From a virus: a stretch of 26,162 nt of DNA. The position numbers and the translations under genes are program-made. Numbering within the stretch: position 1 is the stretch's first letter; each line of letters opens with the position of its first letter. The DNA lies in IMG/VR virus record IMGVR_UViG_3300042507_005969, positions 1 through 26,162 of that record. The stretch is one strand, 5' to 3'. Shown here piece by piece: positions 1-6,317 of the stretch. The notes beneath the pieces were generated by a model that was not told the origin of the DNA, made no database searches, and saw only the letters and a program-made list of their open reading frames with translations.

Positions 1-1
1 T

Positions 2-1048
2 GCTTCTCGCTATGTAAGAGTAAAAGAAGTATTAACTCCTACTTACAATTATTTCAACAACAACGGTACTCCTAAGTCTCAATATTTTACTTACTTACCT
101 ATAGCTAGCTCAGGAAGCTTTGGTGGAGCTACTGGAAACGATTTAGCTAGTGTAACTAACTTGTATCAAAATATTAGTACTGTTACTCAAGGTTTAACAG
201 CAGCTAATTATACTATAGCAGATGATATTCTTTCAAACCCTGAAGAATTCAATTTCCAATTAATTGCTGCTCCTGGTATTAACCAACAGTACCATTCAAG
301 TGCTGTAGCTCAATATATTGCTATAGCTGAAGAAAGAGGTGATTGCTTCTATATTACTGATTTAGCTGGATATGGTGCAACAGTAGGCACACCAGGAAAC
401 TTAGCTAACCAATTAAATACTAACTACGCAGCTGCTTACTGGCCTTGGGTTCAAGTGTTAAGTGGAGCTACAGGTAAATTAGTTTGGGTTCCTGCTTCAA
501 CAGTAATGCCTGGTGTTTATGCTTTCAATGATAGAGTGAGCGCTGAATGGTTTGCTCCTGCTGGTTTAAACAGAGGTGGAATTGGTGGTGCTTTACAAGC
601 TGAAAGAAAGTTAAGTACTAATGATCGCGATACTTTATATCAAAACAAAGTTAACCCAATCGCAACATTCCCAGGTGTTGGATTAGTAGCTTATGGTCAG
701 AAAACATTACAAACCAAAGCATCTGCTCTTGATCGTGTAAACGTTCGTCGTTTGTTGATCAACTTAAAGAGATATGTTAGAACAGTTGCTGAAAGCTTAT
801 TGTTTGAACAAAACACTTTAGTAACTAGAAACAACTTCATAAGTCAAGTTAATCCTTATCTTGAAAGTGTTCAACAAAGACAAGGTTTATATGCTTATAA
901 GGTAGTAATGGATGATTCAAATAACACTGCTGAAACAATTGATAGAAACCAATTGATAGGTGCTATTTATATTCAGCCTGCTAAGTCTATTGAATTCATT
1001 TACATTGACTTTAACATCACACCTACTGGAGTTACATTCTCTGCTTAG
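2..1048 (+). CDS. Tail sheath protein, C-terminal part (gp18-like)
   Basis: The reading frame is open from the left edge of the window, so the N-terminus and true start are missing; 348 residues are visible. The product forms the contractile outer sheath of the tail, which polymerises around the tube and contracts to drive it through the host envelope. The visible part has the typical C-terminal sheath pattern: a segment on fetching residues and dates (AAPGI, then YIAIAEERGDCFYITDL), a WVPAS/MPGVYAFND stretch, an aromatic WFAPAGLNRGG motif, and a late RVNVRRLLINLKRYV helix followed by RNQLIGAIYIQPAKSIEFI, the conserved terminal domain that links neighbouring subunits. The tail tube gene follows after an inserted endonuclease gene, which keeps the sheath-tube order normal for T4-type phages. 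The family assignment is secure; the missing start is only a consequence of the window edge. Confidence 0.93.
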   Translation, partial: ASRYVRVKEVLTPTYNYFNNNGTPKSQYFTYLPIASSGSFGGATGNDLASVTNLYQNISTVTQGLTAANYTIADDILSNPEEFNFQLIAAPGINQQYHSSAVAQYIAIAEERGDCFYITDLAGYGATVGTPGNLANQLNTNYAAAYWPWVQVLSGATGKLVWVPASTVMPGVYAFNDRVSAEWFAPAGLNRGGIGGALQAERKLSTNDRDTLYQNKVNPIATFPGVGLVAYGQKTLQTKASALDRVNVRRLLINLKRYVRTVAESLLFEQNTLVTRNNFISQVNPYLESVQQRQGLYAYKVVMDDSNNTAETIDRNQLIGAIYIQPAKSIEFIYIDFNITPTGVTFSA

Positions 1049-1782
1049 TGGCTTACATTTACAGACATATAAGATTAGATAAAAATCAACCATTTTATGT
1101 TGGGATAGGAGAAGACCTATCTCAACATATTGGTTTATATAAACGAGCTTATAATGTTGGTAGTAGAAGTTTATTTTGGAAAAACATAACCAATAAAACT
1201 GAGTATAGAGTTGATATTATTTTAGATGATTTAACTTGGGAAGAAGCTTGTAAAAAAGAAAAAGAGTTTATTGCTTTATATGGTAGAAAAGATTTAGGAA
1301 AAGGAACTTTAGTAAATCTTACAGATGGAGGTGATGGTATTATAGGACAAATATTTTCATCAAAATCTAGACAAAAAATGTCAATATCTAAAATAAAACA
1401 ATGGGAAAACACAACTGAAGAACAAAAAGTTAAACGAAATCAAAAAATAAGTAATACTTCTAAAAATAAACCAAAACCAGAAGGATTTGGAAAAAAAGTA
1501 TCTAGACCTAGAAAACCTATGTCTGAAGAAACAAAACAAAAAATAAGTAGTAAAAAAATAAACCATTCTTGCTTCAATGAAGATTTCGCTAAAAAACATT
1601 ATAAACCTGTTATAAAACAAGATAAAAAAGGAAATGTAGAAGAATATGAAAGTATTAAAGAAGCTTCTAATAAAACAGGAATAAAAAGAACAAATATAAG
1701 CTGTTGTTTAATAGGAAAATCAAAAACAGCAGGAAGTTTTAAATGGTTCTACAAAGAAAAACACAGCTTAACATATTTATAA
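1048..1782 (+). CDS. GIY-YIG homing endonuclease with NUMOD-type DNA-binding repeats
   Basis: Likely a free-standing homing endonuclease of the Seg/I-TevI kind, which cuts DNA of related phages lacking the gene and so spreads itself. The start is a GTG sharing its G with the sheath stop codon; it is chosen because the GIY-YIG core begins at once (AYIYRH, then FYVGIG at residues 16-21, a slightly degenerate GIY motif). A helix with LTWEEACKKEKEFI supplies the expected glutamate, and LVNLTDGGDG the conserved Asn/Gly-rich segment. Lysine-rich repeats near residues 102-115 and 158-172 (SRQKMS, EETKQKIS) resemble NUMOD3, and the C-terminal stretch with SIKEASNKTGI and FKWFYK resembles NUMOD1. The gene is visibly more A-rich than the sheath and tube genes on either side, consistent with later insertion. 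Its last codons contain the promoter-like motif of the tube gene. Confidence 0.88.
   Translation: MAYIYRHIRLDKNQPFYVGIGEDLSQHIGLYKRAYNVGSRSLFWKNITNKTEYRVDIILDDLTWEEACKKEKEFIALYGRKDLGKGTLVNLTDGGDGIIGQIFSSKSRQKMSISKIKQWENTTEEQKVKRNQKISNTSKNKPKPEGFGKKVSRPRKPMSEETKQKISSKKINHSCFNEDFAKKHYKPVIKQDKKGNVEEYESIKEASNKTGIKRTNISCCLIGKSKTAGSFKWFYKEKHSLTYL
1773..1780 (+). promoter_or_regulatory. Candidate late promoter motif ATATTTAT upstream of tail tube gene
   Basis: Exact copy of the octamer found in front of other tail genes in this window. It lies inside the last codons of the endonuclease gene, 22 bases before the tail tube ATG. Promoter function is inferred from recurrence only. Confidence 0.4.
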
Positions 1783-1802
1783 CTGATTAAAACACTAACA
1801 CA

Positions 1803-2291
1803 ATGCCAGTATTAAACCCAAACGAAATAATGTTTACTGCCTTCGAGCCAAAAGTAAACAATAGATTCTTGATGACTATTCAAGGTGTTCCTGCCTATTT
1901 AGTCCATAAAGTAAAATTTCCTGACATCAACTTAAACGAAATTACACTTGATCACATCAATGTTTATCGTAAAGTAAAAGGAAAAGCTAGATGGAATGAC
2001 ATGACAATGGAACTTTATGATCCTGTAACTCCTTCAGGCGAACAAGTAGTAATGGAATGGATTCGTTTAAGCCACGAATCAGTAACAGGTAGAGATGGTT
2101 ACTCAGACTTCTACAAAAAAGACATTACTTTAAGTGAACTAGGTCCTGTAGGTGATGTAGTAGGTGAGTGGATTGTCAAAGGTGCTTTTATTAAACAAGC
2201 TACTTTTGGTGATGGAGACTGGAGCCAAGGTGAAGCTTATAAAAATATTGTTGTTACACTTGCTATGGATTATTGCATTCTCAATTACTAG
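1803..2291 (+). CDS. Tail tube protein (gp19-like)
   Basis: This 162-residue protein matches T4 gp19 in length and pattern and would stack as hexameric rings to form the inner tail tube through which DNA is ejected. Visible marks are the N-terminal FEPKVNNRFLMTIQGVPAYLV segment, HINVYRKVKGKARWNDMTMELYDPV in the middle, the MEWIRLSHE helix, and the C-terminal half GEWIVKGAFIKQATFGDGDW, all typical of the T4-type tube fold. The ATG follows a purine-poor A/T leader without a Shine-Dalgarno sequence. It would be adjacent to the sheath gene but for the inserted GIY-YIG gene. A candidate late promoter sits just upstream and a strong hairpin with a T-run follows the stop codon, so this heavily used structural gene may be its own transcription unit. 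Confidence 0.92.
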   Translation: MPVLNPNEIMFTAFEPKVNNRFLMTIQGVPAYLVHKVKFPDINLNEITLDHINVYRKVKGKARWNDMTMELYDPVTPSGEQVVMEWIRLSHESVTGRDGYSDFYKKDITLSELGPVGDVVGEWIVKGAFIKQATFGDGDWSQGEAYKNIVVTLAMDYCILNY

Positions 2292-2332
2292 TCTTTTCGG
2301 TCAAGACTTTATCGTCCAAGGCCAATTTTACG

Positions 2333-2369
2333 AATCTCCTTCGATATTTATTATCGGAGGAGATTTTTT
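2333..2369 (+). terminator. 14-bp hairpin with T-run after the tail tube gene; may also hide an RBS
   Basis: Arms 2333-2346 and 2352-2365 pair over 14 bp with one G-T wobble around a 5-base loop, followed by six T residues (2364-2369). This is a good intrinsic terminator for the tube gene. The 3' arm also carries GGAGGAG upstream of the ATG at 2374, and the loop region contains ATATTTAT (2344-2351), so the element could have a second role in controlling the next ORF. Confidence 0.75.
2344..2351 (+). promoter_or_regulatory. ATATTTAT motif at the tip of the 2333-2369 hairpin
   Basis: Exact copy of the recurrent octamer, located at the end of the 5' arm and in the loop. A transcript started about ten bases downstream would keep only the 3' arm and leave GGAGG unpaired. 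Promoter activity is inferred. Confidence 0.35.
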
Positions 2370-2373
2370 ATTT

Positions 2374-2583
2374 ATGCCAAAAGTTAAACAAACTAAACAA
2401 GAAAAACTGCTACAAGAAAAATACAATGGAATTAAACCTATATGTAAATGTGGATGTGGTCAAGAAAAAAACAAATGGGCTTCTGAAAATAATTATAAAT
2501 TACTTAGATTTTGGGAACATGATATAAACAAAAATACTTCTCAAATAATAGAAACTTTAAAGAAAGAATTAAATTTAGTGTAA
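2374..2583 (+). CDS. Small zinc-knuckle protein, 69 aa, mobile-element-like
   Basis: A short ORF starting at the ATG 13 bases after a GGAGG sequence buried in the preceding hairpin. The product has CKCGCG near residues 28-33 followed about 15 residues later by RFWEHD. This C-x-C-x-C ... RF-x2-H-[DN] layout is seen in small zinc-binding modules often found at the N-terminus of phage HNH endonucleases. No nuclease core is present, so it is either a free-standing small DNA-binding protein or a remnant of a larger homing endonuclease. Upstream in-frame codons are open back to 2164 but overlap the tail tube gene in another frame, so the start at 2374 is preferred. Like the two endonucleases in the window it sits between conserved genes, which favours a mobile origin. 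Confidence 0.5.
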   Translation: MPKVKQTKQEKLLQEKYNGIKPICKCGCGQEKNKWASENNYKLLRFWEHDINKNTSQIIETLKKELNLV

Positions 2584-2599
2584 ATTCTTTTTTTCGTAT

Positions 2600-2607
2600 A
2601 TATTTAT
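2600..2607 (+). promoter_or_regulatory. Candidate late promoter motif ATATTTAT
   Basis: Exact octamer 23 bases before the ATG of the gp26-like gene, after the zinc-knuckle ORF has ended. It overlaps a TTTATTAT string similar to the second motif class in this window. Confidence 0.4.
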
Positions 2608-2630
2608 TATCGTAAAAATAAGTTATTATT

Positions 2631-3389
2631 ATGAGTGAATTTAAGTTTCCAACCGAGGTTATAGACCTGCCAAGTAAAGGTCTAGTTTATCCTGAATCAA
2701 GTCCTTTAAGCTCAGGAACAATTGAAATGAAATACATGTCTGCAAAAGAAGAAGACATTTTAACAAACCAAAATTTTATTGAAAAAGGCATTGTTATTGA
2801 CAAATTGCTTCAATCTATGATTGTAACTAAATGTGATTACAGTGAATTGATTTTAGGTGATAAAAATGCTATATTAGTTGCAGCTCGTATTTTAGGATAT
2901 GGAAGTGAATACAATGTAGAAGTAAAAGACAAATATGGAAAACAAATTCCAGTAAAAATTGACTTAAGTAACTTAAAAAACAAAGAAATCAACGAATCTT
3001 TATTTATTAAAGGAAAAAATGAATTTAACTTTCTACTTCCTCAAAGTAAAGTAACAGTTAGTTTTAAACTTTTAAGTTCAGCTGATGAAACTAAAATTGA
3101 TCAAGAAATTAAGGGTTTGAAAAAAGCTTATCCTAATGATAGTTTTGACATAACCACCCGATTAAAGCACACAATTACCGCAGTAAACGGCGATCCTAGC
3201 GCGGAAAAAATAAGATATTTCGTAGATAACATGATGTTGCAAGACTCACGAGCTTTACGCAAATACATCAACGAAATAACTCCAGATCTTGACATGACTT
3301 TTAGCTATGAAGACTCTAAAGGAGACACAGTGGAGGGTGTCTCTGTACCTATGAATATCAACTTTCTTTGGCCTGACGTCAAGCTATAG
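2631..3389 (+). CDS. gp26-like baseplate hub / tail assembly protein
   Basis: A 252-residue protein resembling the T4 base plate family that includes gp26. The opening FKFPTEVIDLPSKGLVYPESSPL and the following SGTIEMKYMSAKEEDILTN are the signature of this family, followed by a predicted mixed alpha/beta domain (LLQSMIV, ILVAARILGYG) and a C-terminal FSYED and FLWPDV segment. In T4-type phages proteins of this kind act during baseplate or tail assembly. Lying between the tube and tape measure genes, and followed by a 76-residue ORF, it sits exactly where tail assembly chaperones (lambda G/GT type) are normally encoded, so a chaperone role for the tape measure is a reasonable alternative. The ATG at 2631 lies 23 bases after a candidate late promoter and has no clear Shine-Dalgarno site. 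Confidence 0.72.
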   Translation: MSEFKFPTEVIDLPSKGLVYPESSPLSSGTIEMKYMSAKEEDILTNQNFIEKGIVIDKLLQSMIVTKCDYSELILGDKNAILVAARILGYGSEYNVEVKDKYGKQIPVKIDLSNLKNKEINESLFIKGKNEFNFLLPQSKVTVSFKLLSSADETKIDQEIKGLKKAYPNDSFDITTRLKHTITAVNGDPSAEKIRYFVDNMMLQDSRALRKYINEITPDLDMTFSYEDSKGDTVEGVSVPMNINFLWPDVKL

Positions 3390-3399
3390 GTCTATTTTC

Positions 3400-3630
3400 A
3401 TGGAGGAAGTCCATGATTTAACTTATCATGGTGGTGGAGGTTTCATTTACAGTGAAGTATGGAACCTACCAATCATGACTAGACGCTATCACATTCGTAA
3501 AATCAATGAGTTCTTACAGAAAAAAGCAGAAGCTGAAGAAAAAGCAATGAAGTCTAACTCAGGAAGAATAGATCCTAGAACTAGTAAAGATTTTGTTCCT
3601 GATTTTGTGAGTAAAGTAAAAAAATCTTAA
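3400..3630 (+). CDS. Small tail protein, 76 aa; candidate second half of a tail assembly chaperone
   Basis: The ATG at 3400 follows the gp26-like stop by ten bases. The protein has a Gly-rich HGGGGF turn, then SEVWNLPIMTRRYHIRKI and a charged helix (KKAEAEEKAMK). A short protein with Trp-Leu-Pro plus Arg/Tyr-His followed by a charged helix is common just before tape measure genes of T4-type phages (gp51 and tape-measure-chaperone-like positions), though I cannot prove homology. The frame is open upstream of the ATG back to 3355, overlapping the end of the previous gene by 35 bases, so a fusion made by ribosomal frameshifting is possible. A candidate promoter for the tape measure gene lies immediately downstream. 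Confidence 0.65.
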   Translation: MEEVHDLTYHGGGGFIYSEVWNLPIMTRRYHIRKINEFLQKKAEAEEKAMKSNSGRIDPRTSKDFVPDFVSKVKKS

Positions 3631-3635
3631 CTTGA

Positions 3636-3643
3636 ATATTTAT
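3636..3643 (+). promoter_or_regulatory. Candidate late promoter motif ATATTTAT before tape measure gene
   Basis: Exact octamer only six bases before the ATG at 3650. If it works as a -10-like box the tape measure mRNA would be leaderless or nearly so. Confidence 0.4.
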
Positions 3644-3649
3644 TAACAT

Positions 3650-5947
3650 ATGGCTAATCCCCAAGGACCACCTTTTACTAATGTTCCTCCTAATCCTATA
3701 GGACCTCAGTCTCCTCAAAATTTGTTAGATCAATTTGAACAGGTTAATGATCTTGCTGAACAAATCCATAATAAATTATTAGATCAAGTAAAAGCTCTTA
3801 AGGCTGCTAGAGAAGAAACTAAAAATGTTTATGATTTACAAGATCAACTTAACAAGTTATTAAAACAAGAAGAAGATATTGCAAAAGCAAAAAAAAATAT
3901 AGAAGACCAAGCTACTGGTGAAGCTCAAAAAATGGTGAAAGCCATACAAGAAGGTTTTGAAGCTAGAAGAAAACAAGGAGAAGAATTAACAAAATTCCAA
4001 AAATTACAAAATGCAATTCAAGCTGCTGAATTAAGTGCAAATGCTAATACTCAACAAGGACAAGATTTAATAGCTGATTTAAGAACAAAAGCTTTAGCAC
4101 AAGAACAAAAAATTCTTGACTTAAAAAACAAAGAAGAAACTTTGTCTACAATTCTATCAAATGATTACATAAAAAATAATCAATTGTTAGATGCTGGTGA
4201 GAAAAAATTAGTTCAACAATATTTAAATCAACAAAAATTAGGAGAAGAACTTGAAGAATACTTAAAAAATCATAATATTGATTTAAAAACTCAACAATCT
4301 ATTATAGATGCTCAAAAAGCTCAAATGTCTAATTGGCAACTACTTAATCAAAAAATAGATAATTTACTTGGAAAAGTAAAATCTATAAAAGTACTATCAG
4401 AAACTATTGATTGGGGTAAAAAACAATTAGATGCAATAGGCATTAGTTTTACAGCCATTTTAACTAGTGTATTAGCTTATGGTAAGACTATAACAGACGC
4501 AGCAAAAGGACTAGGAATTTCAGTTGATGGTGTTAGAGAATTAGCAGAAGGTTATGAAGAAACTGCTATGCATGCTAAAAGTTTAAATGGAGCTTCTAAT
4601 GCTGCCTTTTTAACTATTAAAAATCAACTACAAGCTCAAGCAGAATTAAATAAAGCTTTAGGAACTTCTGGATTAGTTACAGCTCAAGCAAGAGTAGACC
4701 AAGTTACTTTAACAAAACAAATGGGTTTACAAGCTGAAGAAGCTGCAAACCTTTATAAAATTGGTCTTTTAAATGGAAAATCTGCTAATGATGTTTCTAA
4801 AACAACAGCTCAACAAGTAATAAACTTAAGACAACAAAAAGGAATCAATTTAGACCTTAAACAAGTTTTAATTGATGTGGGTAAAGTAAGTGGTCAATTA
4901 GCAGCACAATATAAAAACAACCCTGAATTATTAGCAAAAGCAGTAGTTCAAGCCAAAGAATTAGGCTTAACTTTAGAACAAACGGCAGCTATGGGTGATA
5001 AATTATTAGATTTTCCTGGAAGTATTGAATCAGAATTAAAAGCTGAATTATTAACAGGTAAAGCTTTAAACCTAGAACAAGCAAGATACTTAGCTTTAAT
5101 GGGAGACTCAGCTGGTGCTGCTAAAGAATTAATGAACAATGTAGGAGGTTTAGAAGAATTCCAAAAATTAAATGTACTTCAACAAAGAGCATTAGCAGAA
5201 GCTGTTGGTATGACTAAAGATGAATTAGCTGATAGTTTAAAACAACAAGAACTATTAAAAGGATCTGGTTTTGCATCAGAAGCAGCTCTCCAAGAAGCTA
5301 TTAGAAACGCAGATACACAAGAAGAAAAAGCAAAAATACTAGCACAAATAAAACAATCTGACAATGCTGAACAATTGCTTCAACAATATGAACAAATAAG
5401 TGCTCAAGAAAAATTCAATCAATCTATTGAAAAACTTAAAGAAATGTTGGCTAATATGGTAGATGGACCTTTTGGAAAGTTTTTAGAGGGATTAGCAGAC
5501 GCTGTTTCTTCAGCTAGTGTATTAAAAGGAATAATGTATGCCATAGGAGGACTATTAATTGGTAATATGATAAAAGGAATAGCAAGTTTTGGTCTTCAAA
5601 TGGCAGCAGCAATAGCTCCTACAAGTGCAGTAGCAGCAGCAAACATAGCATCAGCATCCGCTATTACCTTAGGAGTAGGAGCATTAGCTATAATAGCAGG
5701 TATAACAGCAGGTATAATGGCTCTTAACTCAGCAACTGGAGAAAATATTAGTGTTAGTCAAGCTTCAGGTGGAGCTTCAGGTGGAGTAAGTGGAGTAAAT
5801 GCAGGTGGAGGAATAAATGTTCCTAAAGAAAAAGAAAGACCTATTGTTGTTGAAGCAAATATAAATAATAAAATTGCTTACAATAATAGAACTATACAGG
5901 AACAAAATACTGTAGCAACTATGGGTACTAATAACAAAACGGCTTAA
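3650..5947 (+). CDS. Tape measure protein (tail length determinant)
   Basis: A 765-residue protein downstream of the tube and candidate chaperone genes, the standard place for the tape measure, which fills the tube lumen, sets tail length and is ejected ahead of DNA. Residues 1-15 are Pro-rich. About 15-240 are rich in Lys, Glu and Gln with heptad character (coiled coil). The middle is almost all helical, with Ala/Gln-rich segments. About 622-690 is a long hydrophobic, Ala/Gly/Ile-rich stretch that could form two or three membrane helices, fitting a channel role. The last 80 residues include a Gly/Ser-rich low-complexity stretch near 705-725 and an Asn-rich tail. It is longer than T4 gp29 (590 residues); by the usual rule of about 0.15 nm per residue the tail would be near 115 nm (inference). 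Confidence 0.88.
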   Translation: MANPQGPPFTNVPPNPIGPQSPQNLLDQFEQVNDLAEQIHNKLLDQVKALKAAREETKNVYDLQDQLNKLLKQEEDIAKAKKNIEDQATGEAQKMVKAIQEGFEARRKQGEELTKFQKLQNAIQAAELSANANTQQGQDLIADLRTKALAQEQKILDLKNKEETLSTILSNDYIKNNQLLDAGEKKLVQQYLNQQKLGEELEEYLKNHNIDLKTQQSIIDAQKAQMSNWQLLNQKIDNLLGKVKSIKVLSETIDWGKKQLDAIGISFTAILTSVLAYGKTITDAAKGLGISVDGVRELAEGYEETAMHAKSLNGASNAAFLTIKNQLQAQAELNKALGTSGLVTAQARVDQVTLTKQMGLQAEEAANLYKIGLLNGKSANDVSKTTAQQVINLRQQKGINLDLKQVLIDVGKVSGQLAAQYKNNPELLAKAVVQAKELGLTLEQTAAMGDKLLDFPGSIESELKAELLTGKALNLEQARYLALMGDSAGAAKELMNNVGGLEEFQKLNVLQQRALAEAVGMTKDELADSLKQQELLKGSGFASEAALQEAIRNADTQEEKAKILAQIKQSDNAEQLLQQYEQISAQEKFNQSIEKLKEMLANMVDGPFGKFLEGLADAVSSASVLKGIMYAIGGLLIGNMIKGIASFGLQMAAAIAPTSAVAAANIASASAITLGVGALAIIAGITAGIMALNSATGENISVSQASGGASGGVSGVNAGGGINVPKEKERPIVVEANINNKIAYNNRTIQEQNTVATMGTNNKTA

Positions 5948-5962
5948 ATTTTATAGTTTTTA

Positions 5963-5970
5963 ATATTTAT
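5963..5970 (+). promoter_or_regulatory. Candidate late promoter motif ATATTTAT
   Basis: Exact octamer 17 bases before the ATG at 5988; a weaker AATATTTAA copy follows at about 5976. It would serve the gene block 5988-8553. Confidence 0.4.
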
Positions 5971-5987
5971 TGTAAATATTTAATACC

Positions 5988-6317
5988 ATGGCTTTAAAAG
6001 ATAGATTATTAGATCCCCTTACCACTAGTCCCTTTGGATTGAAAGGCAATAAGGGACCTGAGTTTGAAAATGAAGGTCAAATGATGACCTCTACTATTCA
6101 AGCATTTGCTGGATTACCTCCTACAAATACTTTGTTAGCTTCACAAGACTTAATAACAGGTCGTTTGTCTCGTCAAATACCTTTGTATCCATACTTTAAA
6201 ACACCTTCTAGACCTCCAGTGTCATTTCCTGATGGATTTGAAGGTCGTTATGCTCCTTGGGGTCCTTATTCAAGAAACTATTCTGGTGGTAAAGGTCCTA
6301 TTGAAGGAAGATATTAA
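5988..6317 (+). CDS. Unrecognised small structural protein, 109 aa
   Basis: I do not recognise a family. The protein is rich in Pro, Gly and aromatic residues (PLYPYFKTPSRPP, RYAPWGPYSRNY) and has no membrane segment or predicted coiled coil, which suggests an extended linker or a minor structural part. It is the first gene after a candidate late promoter, begins at ATG 5988, and its stop codon shares one base with the start of the next baseplate gene (TAATG at 6315-6319), so the two are translationally coupled and probably act together. Its position between the tape measure and the baseplate genes favours a role at the tube-baseplate junction. That role is an inference from context only. Confidence 0.72.
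   Translation: MALKDRLLDPLTTSPFGLKGNKGPEFENEGQMMTSTIQAFAGLPPTNTLLASQDLITGRLSRQIPLYPYFKTPSRPPVSFPDGFEGRYAPWGPYSRNYSGGKGPIEGRY

Noticed and set aside
2273-2527. 84-aa frame overlapping tail tube end and zinc-knuckle ORF
   Set aside because: It lacks a start context, its translation is Lys/Asn/Leu-rich without motifs, and the competing frame has the Cys motif.
5760-5820. Gly/Ser-rich short repeats in the tape measure gene as a DNA repeat element
   Set aside because: They are in-frame low-complexity coding sequence (GGAS/GGVS) and need no other explanation.
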